From: Herbidospora solisilvae | Lineage (GTDB): Bacteria > Actinomycetota > Actinomycetes > Streptosporangiales > Streptosporangiaceae | NCBI RefSeq assembly: GCF_009901565.1 | Contig: NZ_WXEW01000001.1 | Location: forward strand, 1,178,001-1,242,000 | Direction: 5' to 3' | DNA: 64,000 bases | Translations under genes and position numbers: made by a program | The notes under the pieces: model-generated | Told to the model about the DNA's origin: nothing | Database searches by the model: none | Seen by the model: the letters and a program-made list of their open reading frames with translations, nothing else | Shown here: piece by piece, positions 7,407 through 15,427 of the stretch | How positions within the stretch are numbered: the stretch's first letter is position 1 | Layout: the number at the start of each line of letters is the position of its first letter

Positions 7407-8356
7407 CAGCCCTCCTGCCGCGGCAGGCCGGGCGGGTTGATCTGCGACTCGGGGATGGCCTCGTTGCCCAGGCCCCAGCGGTCGAGCACCTTCTGGTAGC
7501 TGCCGTCCTTGATGACCGTGTTGAGCGCCTCGTTGAGCGGCTTGACCAGGCCGTTGTCCTTCAGGGTCATGGCGGCGATGAGGCCCTGCAGGTCGGGCCC
7601 GGCGCCGGAGGCGGTGCCGACGATCTTCGTGTCCTTGCCGACGGCCACGTTGTAGGCGACGTTCGGGTTGGGGCCGAAGTAGGCCTGGATGCGGCCCGAC
7701 TTCAGGGCCAGCAGGGCGTCGCCGTAGAGGTTGTAGTAGGAGATCTCGGCGGGCTTGAGACCGGCGTCCTTGTTCGCCTTGTCCCAGTCGAGCAGGATCT
7801 TCTCCTGGTTGGTGCCGGAGCCGACCGAGACCTTCAGGCCGGCGATGTCGGCGGGCTTCGCGATGGTGGTGATCGGGCTGTCGGCGGCCACCTGCCAGGC
7901 GAGCTGGTCGACGCGGTAGGTCGCGAAGTCGTAGACGTCCTTGCGTTCCTCGGTGACGGTCACGTTGTTGAAGACGGCCTCCAGCTTGCCCGACTTGGCG
8001 CCGACGAAGAGGTTCTCCCATGAGCTGATCTCGCTGGTGTACTCCAGGCCGAGCACGTCGGCGACGAGCTGGGCGAGGTCGGTCTCGACGCCGATGTAGG
8101 TGGTGTCGTCGTCGGCCAGGAAGCCGAGCGGCGGCGCGCCCTCGCCGCTGTGCCCGACGAGCAGCCTGCCGTCGGCGGCGATGGCCGGGGGAACCTGCGC
8201 CGCGATGGCGTCGACCTTCTGCGCGCGGATGCGCTGCTGGTCTGGGCCGGTGTTGACCGTCGATCCCGCCGTCGTCGTCACGGGTGTGGTCGTGGGTTCG
8301 TTCGTTCCGCAGGCCGACAGTGCGAGCAGCAGCAGCAAAACGGGGATCCGGCGCAT
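7406..8356 (-). CDS. ABC importer substrate-binding lipoprotein (polar amino-acid type)
   Basis: 316 residues. MRRIPVLLLLLALSACG is a lipoprotein signal with lipobox LSAC, so the protein is anchored outside the membrane. The mature part is a SBP_bac_3 type binding protein: YIGVETDLAQLVADVLGL, then SVGSGTNQEKILLDW, closing with LNTVIKDGSYQKVLDRWGL. This cluster usually binds amino acids or related sulfur or nitrogen compounds. AAGGAGAA lies before the ATG at 8356. It is third in the operon permease, ATPase, binding protein, GNAT. Confidence 0.92.
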   Translation of the reverse strand: MRRIPVLLLLLALSACGTNEPTTTPVTTTAGSTVNTGPDQQRIRAQKVDAIAAQVPPAIAADGRLLVGHSGEGAPPLGFLADDDTTYIGVETDLAQLVADVLGLEYTSEISSWENLFVGAKSGKLEAVFNNVTVTEERKDVYDFATYRVDQLAWQVAADSPITTIAKPADIAGLKVSVGSGTNQEKILLDWDKANKDAGLKPAEISYYNLYGDALLALKSGRIQAYFGPNPNVAYNVAVGKDTKIVGTASGAGPDLQGLIAAMTLKDNGLVKPLNEALNTVIKDGSYQKVLDRWGLGNEAIPESQINPPGLPRQEG

Positions 8357-8372
8357 GACGAGGTGTTCTCCT

Positions 8373-9125
8373 TCAGAGGACGCGGCTGATGAACGCGCGG
8401 GTGCGTTCGTGCTGGGGGTGGTCGATGACCTGGCCGGGCGGGCCGTGCTCGACGACACGGCCCTCGTCGAGGAAGACGACGGTGTCGGCGGCCTCCCGGG
8501 CGAAGCCGATCTCGTGCGTGACGACGACCATGGTCGTGCCCGACCGCGCCAGGTCGCGCATGACGTCGAGGACCTCGCCGACCAGTTCGGGGTCGAGGGC
8601 GGAGGTGGGCTCGTCGAACAGCACGACCTTCGGGTCGAGGGCCAGGGCGCGGGCGATGGCGACCCGCTGGCGCTGGCCGCCGGAGAGCGTGCCCGGGTAG
8701 GCGTCGGCCTTGTCGGCCAGGCCCACCCGCAGGAGCAGGCGGGTGACGGTCTCGGCGACCTCGGCCTTCGGGCGGCGCTGGGCCGACAGGGGCGCCTCGG
8801 CGACGTTCTCCCGGACGGTCAGGTGCGGGAACAGGTTGAAGTTCTGGAAGACGAAGCCGATCTTCGTCCGCTGCCGGAGGATCTCGCGTTCGGGCAGTTC
8901 GTGCAGGACGTCGCCGGAGCGCCGGTAGCCGACGAGCTCGCCGTCGACGGCGACCGTGCCGGCGTCGACCTTCTCCAGGTGGTTGACGGTCCGGAGCAGG
9001 GTCGACTTGCCCGAGCCCGACGGGCCCAGGACCACCGCGACCTCGCCGGGGGCGACCTTCAGGCTGACGCCGCGCAGCACGTGCAGGGCGCCGAAGCTCT
9101 TGTGCACCCCGTCGATCTCGATCAT
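8373..9125 (-). CDS. ABC importer ATP-binding protein (polar amino-acid type)
   Basis: 250 residues with all motifs: Walker A LGPSGSGKSTLLR, Q-loop FVFQNFNLFPHLTV, signature LSGGQRQRVAIARAL, Walker B VVLFDEPTSALDPE and the switch His in VVVTHE. The FQNFNLFPH segment is characteristic of the GlnQ/HisP family. It energises uptake with the permease encoded just before it. Its ATG overlaps the permease stop (TAATG). Confidence 0.95.
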   Translation of the reverse strand: MIEIDGVHKSFGALHVLRGVSLKVAPGEVAVVLGPSGSGKSTLLRTVNHLEKVDAGTVAVDGELVGYRRSGDVLHELPEREILRQRTKIGFVFQNFNLFPHLTVRENVAEAPLSAQRRPKAEVAETVTRLLLRVGLADKADAYPGTLSGGQRQRVAIARALALDPKVVLFDEPTSALDPELVGEVLDVMRDLARSGTTMVVVTHEIGFAREAADTVVFLDEGRVVEHGPPGQVIDHPQHERTRAFISRVL

Positions 9126-9976
9126 TACCGGCCTCGTCCGTAGTGGCGTTCGATGTAGTGCTGGACCACCGACATGACCGTGGTCAGCGCCAGATACCAG
9201 AGGGCGGCGACCAGCAGCAGCGCGACCACGCGGCCGTTGCGCATGTAGATGACCTGGACCTGGTAGAAGAGCTCGGGCAGGGCCATGATGTAGACCACCG
9301 AGGTGCCCTTGACCAGGCCGATGATCTCGTTGCCGGCGTTCGGCACGATGCTCCGCATGGCCTGCGGCAGGATGATCCGGAAGAACCGCCGCACCCGGGG
9401 GATGCCCAGCGCGGCGGCGGCCTCCCGCTGGCCCGGGTCGACGGCGAGCAGCCCGCCGCGCACGATCTCGGCGGCATAGGCGCCCTGGTGCAGCGCCAGC
9501 CCGAGGGCGGCGGCGGTGACCGGCCCGATCAGGTCCATCGTGCCCACGGAGAAGAACGAGGGCCCGAACGGGATCCCGAACGACAGGCGCGGATAGAGCA
9601 GCGCCAGGTTGTACCAGAACAGCAACTGGAGGATCAGCGGCACGGCCCGGAACACCCACACGTACCCCCAGGCCACCGACGACAGCAGCGGGTTGGGCGA
9701 CAGCCGCATCACCGCGAGCACCCCGCCGAGCAGAAAGCCGAAGACGGTGCCGAGGGCGGTCAGCTCCAGCGTGAGCAGCACCGCGCGGAGCACCGAGGGC
9801 GCGAAGAGGTACTGGCCGACCACCTCCCATTCCCAGGCCGGGTTGGTGACCAGGGAGTTGGCGGCCATGGCGAGCAGGAGCAGCACCCCGGCGGCGGCGA
9901 GCCACCGGAACGGATGCCGGGTGGGCGCCACCTTCGGGCCGGTGGCGTGCCGGACGGCCGGCGCGGTCGTGGTCAT
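9125..9976 (-). CDS. ABC importer permease (polar amino-acid type)
   Basis: 283 residues from the ATG at 9976. Five or more membrane helices are present, and the EAA loop reads EAAAALGIPRVRRFFRIILPQAMRSIVPNAGNE, split here only by description, which docks onto the ATPase. One permease gene serves the operon, so it probably acts as a homodimer. An upstream in-frame start at 10012 would add 12 residues but lies closer to the operator region. The gene is transcribed away from the luciferase-like gene, with two CCTAC-N7-GTAGG sites between them. Confidence 0.92.
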   Translation of the reverse strand: MTTTAPAVRHATGPKVAPTRHPFRWLAAAGVLLLLAMAANSLVTNPAWEWEVVGQYLFAPSVLRAVLLTLELTALGTVFGFLLGGVLAVMRLSPNPLLSSVAWGYVWVFRAVPLILQLLFWYNLALLYPRLSFGIPFGPSFFSVGTMDLIGPVTAAALGLALHQGAYAAEIVRGGLLAVDPGQREAAAALGIPRVRRFFRIILPQAMRSIVPNAGNEIIGLVKGTSVVYIMALPELFYQVQVIYMRNGRVVALLLVAALWYLALTTVMSVVQHYIERHYGRGR

Positions 9977-10014
9977 GGACTGAAGCTCAGCACGCCGTCC
10001 AATTTCCGTCAAGC

Positions 10015-10057
10015 CCTACTTGTTAAGTAGGTAATTATTCCCTACCATTCCTGTAGG
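10015..10057. promoter_or_regulatory. Tandem operators CCTAC-N7-GTAGG in a divergent intergenic region
   Basis: Site 1 is CCTAC (10015-10019), 7 nt, GTAGG (10027-10031), with arms extending to CCTACTT/AAGTAGG. Site 2 is CCTAC (10041-10045), 7 nt, GTAGG (10053-10057). They are 26 bp apart centre to centre in an unusually AT-rich gap between the ABC operon and the luciferase-like gene. A third related site lies at 11318-11334. The spacing suggests a dimeric regulator bound twice; its identity is unknown. Confidence 0.7.
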
Positions 10058-10080
10058 AAAAGTCCGTTCGAGGAGACCTC

Positions 10081-10920
10081 ATGACTCTGCATCTGGCCGC
10101 CGCCCTCGACGGCGCCGGGTGGCATCCCGCCGCCTGGCGTGCCGAGGGCGCGAGCCCCGACGCCCTGTTCACCGCCGCCTACTGGACCTACCTGGTCCAG
10201 GAGGCCGAACGAGGGCTGCTCGACTTCGTCACCTTCGAGGACACCATCCGGATGCGGACCTGTCCGGGCGACGAGGTGACGGGCCCGCTCGACGCCATGC
10301 TCCTGGCCACGGCGACCGCCCCGCTGACGTCCCGGATCGGGCTCGTCCCCGCGGCGAGCGGCGCCGCCGCGGCCGCCGGGCTCGCCGCCCTCGACCGGGC
10401 CGGCCCCGGCCGCGCGGGCTGGCACACCTCCGGCGAACTGCGCCCCCGGCTCTCCGGACGCCCCCTGGTGACGACGCTGGCCGGCCCCGGCCTGCCGGTG
10501 GAGGTCGCGGCCCGCGCCGCCGACGTCGTGTTCGTCACCCCGCACGACCGCAGGGAGGCCGCCGCGCTGGCCGAGCGGGCCCGGCGGACCGCGCCCGGCG
10601 TGACGGTGCTGGCGGACCTGGTCGTGTTCCTGGACGGCAGCGGCCAGAAAGAACGCCTCGACGACCTCGACGGCGCCGCGTTCGACAGCGACGCCCACGT
10701 GTACTCGGGCTCGGCGACCGGGCTGGCCCACCTGATCCTGGACTGGCAGGCGGCGGGGGTCGACGGCTTCCGGCTGCGGCCGGGCGTGCTCCCCCACGAC
10801 CTGCGGTCGATCACCCGCCACCTGGTGCCCGCGCTGCGGGCCAGAGGCGCGTTCCGCTCGGCCTACCCGGTCGGCGACCTGCGAGAACGCTTCACCCGCA
10901 GGTACGCGCGGGTGTCCTAG
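10081..10920 (+). CDS. Short luciferase-like (LLM) flavin-dependent family protein
   Basis: 279 residues. It starts MTLHLAAALDGAGWHPAAWR and has EAERGLLDFVTFEDT and later DGFRLRPGVLPHDLRSI, matching the beginning and end of the nitrilotriacetate/alkanesulfonate monooxygenase branch. Typical members are 350-450 residues, so the middle is shortened (the barrel runs directly from LAALDRAGPGRAGWHTS to the TLAGPG segment). It could be a reduced enzyme or a binding variant. GAGGAG lies 6 nt before the ATG. With the divergent ABC importer it suggests uptake and oxidation of an organosulfur or similar compound. Its TAG shares CTAG with the next convergent gene. Confidence 0.75.
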   Translation: MTLHLAAALDGAGWHPAAWRAEGASPDALFTAAYWTYLVQEAERGLLDFVTFEDTIRMRTCPGDEVTGPLDAMLLATATAPLTSRIGLVPAASGAAAAAGLAALDRAGPGRAGWHTSGELRPRLSGRPLVTTLAGPGLPVEVAARAADVVFVTPHDRREAAALAERARRTAPGVTVLADLVVFLDGSGQKERLDDLDGAAFDSDAHVYSGSATGLAHLILDWQAAGVDGFRLRPGVLPHDLRSITRHLVPALRARGAFRSAYPVGDLRERFTRRYARVS

Positions 10921-11294
10921 ACGAACTCCTGGCGGGGCGGCGCGACCGGCAGCCGCCCCACCTCGGCGGAGACGCCGACGATGCGGGCGCGGGCCTCGGC
11001 CACGGCCGAGACGGGGGCGTCGCCGTCGACCGCACCGGCGGCCTCCGACAACGACAGTCCCGCCTCCCGTAGCCGGGCCCGCAGTTCCCCGCTCTCCCGC
11101 CCGAGTGCGGCCAGCCGGCCTTCGGCCGTGCCGAGCTCGATGGCCGCCGACAGCACCTGGGCGAGCAACCCGGCCGACGCGCCGCGCCACTCCGCCAGCA
11201 GCCGGGTCCTGCGGTTTCGCGCCTCCGCGGGATCGGCGGCGGCGAGGAGGCGCAGCTCACGCGTCAGGGTCCGGGTCGAGGTCACAGGGGACAT
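10917..11294 (-). CDS. Helical protein of unknown function in the CCTAC regulon
   Basis: 125 residues from the ATG at 11294. It is almost wholly alpha-helical, with heptad-like Leu/Ala/Arg stretches (TRELRLLAAADPAEARNRR, then GRLAALGRESGELRARLREA), and ends in a Pro-rich PVAPPRQEFV. There is no signal peptide, helix-turn-helix or catalytic motif. I do not recognise the family. An ATG at 11315 is possible but lies inside the operator; the -10-like AACTGT ends 7 nt before 11294, which favours a leaderless start there. Because an operator like those of the ABC/LLM genes precedes it, it may belong to the same pathway. Confidence 0.6.
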   Translation of the reverse strand: MSPVTSTRTLTRELRLLAAADPAEARNRRTRLLAEWRGASAGLLAQVLSAAIELGTAEGRLAALGRESGELRARLREAGLSLSEAAGAVDGDAPVSAVAEARARIVGVSAEVGRLPVAPPRQEFV

Positions 11295-11301
11295 GGCAGA
11301 C

Positions 11302-11340
11302 ACAGTTACCCACATTTCCTACAGAGTCAATAGGAAATGT
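11302..11340 (-). promoter_or_regulatory. Operator and promoter of the helical unknown gene
   Basis: A perfect inverted repeat ACATTTCCTA (11312-11321), 9 nt, TAGGAAATGT (11331-11340) contains CCTAC-N7-ATAGG, the same spacing as the sites at 10015 and 10041. On the minus strand TTGACT (11330-11325) forms a good -35 inside the repeat, 17 nt before AACTGT (11307-11302). Binding here should block this promoter. The divergent hydrolase gene starts about 90 nt to the right. Confidence 0.65.
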
Positions 11341-11427
11341 GCGCGAAACATGATCAGGAGCCTGCGGTAACAAACCGCCCATACCGTCCAAACCGCAACA
11401 CCCGGCTCGTACGAGTAAGGCTCCCTC

Positions 11428-14151
11428 TTGCGTAACACCGTCGCGTTACTGTCACTGGCCCTCGTGGCCACCTTCGCCGCCGCCCCCGCCTCCGCCTCGG
11501 TCGAGGACGACTGGACCGTCGACCGCGTGCCCGGCGGCTACAAGGTCACCCTGAACCTGGACGAGAAGCTCCCGATCGACTCGAGCGCCCCCTCGCTGCT
11601 CGCCGACGGGAAGGTGCTCGGCCCCGCCACCGAGTCGGCCGACGGGAAGTCCCTCTTCCTCGTCACCGCCGACCCGGCCGTCGCCTCGGCTGGCGAGATC
11701 ACCACCGACGTGCTCGACGCGCCCCCAGCCGCGACGGCGCGGGCGGCGGCCACCCTCGCCGAGGTCCAGAAGACCGTGCTCCCGGACGACCCCTCGACGA
11801 CGGGACCGTTCCAGGTCAAGGAGGGCGTGTACGACTTCGGCGACCAGGCGATCCCGCTGCTCAACATCGGCGGCATCCGCGGCGAGCTCACCGGCAAGAT
11901 CTACCTGCCGGTCTCCAGCGAGCGGAAGCCCCTCGTGATCTTCCTGCACGGCCGCCACACCTCCTGCTACGGCACCGGGGCCACCAACCCCAATCGCTGG
12001 CCGTGCAAGCCGTCGCCCGACAGCACCTCGCAGCGCGCCACGATCCCCAGCTACATCGGCTACGACCTGCCGGCCCGCGCCCTCGCGAGCAACGGCTACG
12101 CCGTCGTGTCGATCTCGGCCAACGCGATCAACTCCAACGACAACCAGCTCGCCGCCGACTACGGCGCGCAGGCCCGCGGCCAGCTGATCCTCGACACGCT
12201 GACCATGCTGGAGAACGCCGACGACGGCGACCCGGTCGAGTACCACGACGCCTTCACGGGCCGTGACGTCACGCTGGCCCAGGCGCTGACGGGCGCGGTG
12301 ACCCCGGGCGACCTGAAGCGGGCGTTCGACTTCCAGAACGTCGGCATCATGGGCCACTCGCGGGGTGGCGAGGGCGTGGTCGCGGCGGCCACGCTGAACG
12401 ACGCGCTGCCGCTCTACCGGCAGTTCGGCATCAAGGCGGTGCTCCCGCTGGCGCCGGTCGACTACGACCGCATCTCGCTGCCCAACACCGTGACGGCCAC
12501 GATCCTCCCGTACTGCGACGGCGACGTGGAGAACCTCATGGGCCAGCACATCGTGGACGACTCCCGCCACAGCTTCGACGACAACGTGCTGCGCTCGGCC
12601 GTGCTGACCCAGGGCGCCAACCACAACTTCTTCAACACGATCTGGACCCCGGGCCTGTTCCCCGCGTCCACCGGCGACGACTGGTCGGTCGGCGGCAGCG
12701 GCGCCAACGACCCGGTCTGCAACCCGGCCGCGGCCACCACCCTGCGCCTGACCGCGCCGCAGCAGGAGAAGGTCGGCGCCGTCTACATGGCGGGCTTCTT
12801 CCGGCTCGTGCTCGGCGACGAGAAGCGGTTCCTGCCGCTGTTCGACGGCTCGTCCGTCTCGGTCCCGTCGATTCCCTTCGCGGACGTGACCAGCGCCGCC
12901 ACCCAGCCCGCCGCCTCGCGCACGGACCTGGCGACCTTCGACAAGCCCGAGGCGAACGTCTCGGTGACCGGTGAGGCCGCGCTCTGCTCCAGCATGGGCG
13001 GCAACGGCGGCCTCCAGATCCCGCAGGACCAGCCGTTCTGCGCGACCGCGACCAACCAGGCCGCGCTCCCCCACTGGTCGCCCGCGACGTGGGCGTTCAA
13101 CATCCCGTCGTCGCCGATGATGCGCCTGAAGTCGGGCACCGTGACCGTGGCGACCAGCGCCGACCTGTCCGGGTACGAGCAGCTGTCGGTCAAGGTCGCC
13201 GCCGACGAGACCGTGGCCACCTCCACCGACGTCACGATCACCGTCACCGACGGCGCCGGCAAGACCTGGTCGTCGCCGGTCTCGGCGCTCAACTCCCGGG
13301 CGGTCACCCGGCTGCCCGGCTCCACCTCGGCCTGGCTGAAGAAGATCATCCTCCAGCAGGTCACCATCCCGCTCAGCACGACGGGCCTGGACCTGAAGGA
13401 CGTCCGCCAGGTCTCCTTCACCGGTACGGGCGTCTACCTGTCCGACCTGTCGGCCGAGAACCGGGCGGTCGGCGCCCGGGTCCCCAAGCAGCAGGTCGCG
13501 GTGGACGTCGCGCCGGCCCGGGTCGACGAAGGTTCCGGCCCGGGCACGGCGTCGATCGCCGTGGCGCTGTCAGCCCCCGCCGACCACGAGGTGACCGGCT
13601 ACGTCAGCGTCTTCGGCTCGGCCACCGGCCGTGCCGGGATCTCGATGAAGAAGGTCACGTTCGCCCCCGGCCAGACCTGCGTGACGGTCCAGGCGGGCAC
13701 CCTCGGCGACACGGTCGCGACCGGCACGGCGTCCACGTCGTTCAAGGTCTCGGTCACCAACACGGCCGGCGCGGTCATGGGCGACGGGGGCTTCGGCACC
13801 CTGACGGTCCGCGAGGACGACGGCGACGTCACCACCCCCGCCTACGGCAAGCCCGGCGACGCGTGCGCCGAGTACCTCGCCTCGCTCAAGCCGGGCAACC
13901 TCATCGTGACGAACGCGGTCGTCGCGGGCGGCTCGAACCCGGTGACGTCGAGCGGCTACCGGGCCGGGGAGAGCGTGCAGTTCACCCTGGACGGCGCGGT
14001 CCTCGGCCGCGCGGTCGCCGACGCGTCCGGCACGGTCAGGTTCACCGTGGCCATCCCGGCGGGCACCCCCGCCGGGAAGGTCACGATCAGCGGCGTCGGC
14101 GCCGGTTCGGGCTACACCGCCTCGGCGGTGTCCCGGGTCAGGGCCTCCTGA
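11428..14151 (+). CDS. Large secreted alpha/beta-hydrolase with C-terminal beta domains
   Basis: 907 residues. A Sec signal peptide (MRNTVALLSLALVATFAAAP...ASA) leads to a hydrolase domain at about 130-460: oxyanion-type PLVIFLHGRHTSC, nucleophile elbow GHSRGGEG with Ser311, and a likely His in QGANHNFF. The C-terminal 350 residues are beta-rich, including a Calx-beta-like stretch ARVDEGSGPGTASIAVALSA at about 695-790 and an Ig-like end. It is probably an extracellular esterase, lipase or peptidase. The start is TTG with only a weak AAGG before it; it is chosen because it gives a complete signal peptide. The end overlaps the convergent GNAT by 40 bp. Confidence 0.82.
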   Translation: MRNTVALLSLALVATFAAAPASASVEDDWTVDRVPGGYKVTLNLDEKLPIDSSAPSLLADGKVLGPATESADGKSLFLVTADPAVASAGEITTDVLDAPPAATARAAATLAEVQKTVLPDDPSTTGPFQVKEGVYDFGDQAIPLLNIGGIRGELTGKIYLPVSSERKPLVIFLHGRHTSCYGTGATNPNRWPCKPSPDSTSQRATIPSYIGYDLPARALASNGYAVVSISANAINSNDNQLAADYGAQARGQLILDTLTMLENADDGDPVEYHDAFTGRDVTLAQALTGAVTPGDLKRAFDFQNVGIMGHSRGGEGVVAAATLNDALPLYRQFGIKAVLPLAPVDYDRISLPNTVTATILPYCDGDVENLMGQHIVDDSRHSFDDNVLRSAVLTQGANHNFFNTIWTPGLFPASTGDDWSVGGSGANDPVCNPAAATTLRLTAPQQEKVGAVYMAGFFRLVLGDEKRFLPLFDGSSVSVPSIPFADVTSAATQPAASRTDLATFDKPEANVSVTGEAALCSSMGGNGGLQIPQDQPFCATATNQAALPHWSPATWAFNIPSSPMMRLKSGTVTVATSADLSGYEQLSVKVAADETVATSTDVTITVTDGAGKTWSSPVSALNSRAVTRLPGSTSAWLKKIILQQVTIPLSTTGLDLKDVRQVSFTGTGVYLSDLSAENRAVGARVPKQQVAVDVAPARVDEGSGPGTASIAVALSAPADHEVTGYVSVFGSATGRAGISMKKVTFAPGQTCVTVQAGTLGDTVATGTASTSFKVSVTNTAGAVMGDGGFGTLTVREDDGDVTTPAYGKPGDACAEYLASLKPGNLIVTNAVVAGGSNPVTSSGYRAGESVQFTLDGAVLGRAVADASGTVRFTVAIPAGTPAGKVTISGVGAGSGYTASAVSRVRAS

Positions 14152-14801
14152 GGACGCAGCACCCGGAACGTCACCTTTCGGGTGACGGTGAACCCGAGTG
14201 ACTCGTACAACCGGATCGCATTGACGTTGGCGGTGGCGGCGTGCAGGAACGGCCGCTCGCCCCGGGCGCGAACGCCCGCCACCACCGCCGACACCAGCCG
14301 CGACGCCAGACCCCGCCCCCGGTGGGCGGGGTCGGTGCACACGGCGCTGATCTCCGTCCAGCCGGGCACCCTCAACCGCTCCCCCGCCATCGCGATCAGC
14401 CTGCCCTCCTCGCGGAGGCCCAGGTAGACGCCCATCTCGATGGTCCGGGAGGCGAACGGGCCCGGCTGGGTGCGCGTCACCAGGTCGAGCATCTCCGGCA
14501 CGTCGCCCGGCCCCAGGACGCTCAGCTCCGGATCGGCGGCCCCGGCCACGGCCGAGCCCTCCATCTGGACGCCGGGAAGCTCCAGGAACGTCTCCCAGCC
14601 GTCGCCCGCCTCGCCCCGGACGGTCGTCAGCACCTGGCCGTCGAGGTCGGCCCAGTCGCCGGGCCCGAAGGCGTCGGGCACCGCCGCGAACGGCGAAACG
14701 TCGATGGGATAACGCCTGGTCCGGCCGCTGACGACGGCGAAGTGGGCGTGCGGGCCGGTCAGGGCGGCCCAGACGGGGTTGGCGAGGATGTCGGTTTCCA
14801 C
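14112..14801 (-). CDS. GNAT-family N-acetyltransferase (copy 2)
   Basis: 229 residues. The N-terminus NPVWAALTGPHAHFAVVSG and the GNAT part (RGRGLASRLV, ATANVNAIRLYESLGF) match the protein encoded at 6729-7406 along the whole length, so the two are paralogues. The GTG start at 14801 lies 6 nt after CATTAT, a -10-like box on the minus strand, and there is no Shine-Dalgarno, so translation is probably leaderless. It is divergent from the glycosylase gene with only 17 bp between them. The acceptor substrate is unknown. Confidence 0.88.
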   Translation of the reverse strand: METDILANPVWAALTGPHAHFAVVSGRTRRYPIDVSPFAAVPDAFGPGDWADLDGQVLTTVRGEAGDGWETFLELPGVQMEGSAVAGAADPELSVLGPGDVPEMLDLVTRTQPGPFASRTIEMGVYLGLREEGRLIAMAGERLRVPGWTEISAVCTDPAHRGRGLASRLVSAVVAGVRARGERPFLHAATANVNAIRLYESLGFTVTRKVTFRVLRPQEALTRDTAEAV

Positions 14802-14818
14802 CGCTCCATAATGGCCTG
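14802..14818. promoter_or_regulatory. Compact bidirectional promoter with overlapping -10 boxes
   Basis: The 17-bp gap holds CCATAATGG. On the plus strand CATAAT (14807-14812) ends 6 nt before the ATG at 14819; on the minus strand CATTAT (14813-14808) ends 6 nt before the GTG at 14801. Both genes would be leaderless and would compete for the same DNA. No good -35 was found for either direction, so the evidence is the -10 symmetry and spacing. Confidence 0.5.
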
Positions 14819-15427
14819 ATGAGGCCCTACGACCATCTGGCGGGCGACCCCGTGCTCGCGCGCCTGATCGGCGAGGTGGGCGAACCCGACCCGTTCGCGT
14901 GGTTCAGCTTCGAGCGGTTCGGCCCGACGAACTTCTCCGGCATGGTCCTCCACATCGTCAGCCAGCAGATCTCCACGGCCGTGGCGTTCGTGTTCTTCGA
15001 CCGGATCAAGGCCGCGGCCGGCGGCTTCCCCACGCCGGAGGCGATCCTGGCCATGGGCGCCGAGCGCCTGCGGGAGTGCGGCCTCTCGGGGGCGAAGGCG
15101 GCCTACCTGCTCGACCTGGCCCACCGGCAGGCCGGCGGCCTGCTCGACCTCGAAGACCTGGCCGGCCTCGACGACGGCGAGGTGGTCAAGACGCTCACCG
15201 AGGTGAAGGGCGTCGGCGTGTGGACCGCGCAGTCGTTCCTCATCGCCCAGCTCCACCGGCCCGACGTGCTGCCGGCCGGCGACCAGGGCATCAGGCGGGC
15301 CGTCGAGCGGGCCTGGCAGCTGGAGGGGCTGCCCTCCGTCGCGGAGGTGCAGGCCAGGGGGCTGCCGTGGGCTCCCTATCGGACGTACGCCGCCGCCCTG
15401 CTGTGGCGGTTCTTCTACGGGGAGTGA
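14819..15427 (+). CDS. DNA-3-methyladenine glycosylase, AlkA/HhH-GPD type
   Basis: 202 residues. The helix-hairpin-helix is LTEVKGVGVWTAQSFL (about 125-140) and the catalytic Asp is Asp155 in PAGDQGIRRAV. VSQQIS near residue 49 is the usual QQxS signature. It should remove alkylated bases from DNA in base-excision repair. It lacks the AlkA N-terminal TATA-fold domain, so it belongs to the short, single-domain class. It probably starts leaderless at the ATG and ends 13 bp inside the convergent GNAT gene. Confidence 0.9.
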   Translation: MRPYDHLAGDPVLARLIGEVGEPDPFAWFSFERFGPTNFSGMVLHIVSQQISTAVAFVFFDRIKAAAGGFPTPEAILAMGAERLRECGLSGAKAAYLLDLAHRQAGGLLDLEDLAGLDDGEVVKTLTEVKGVGVWTAQSFLIAQLHRPDVLPAGDQGIRRAVERAWQLEGLPSVAEVQARGLPWAPYRTYAAALLWRFFYGE

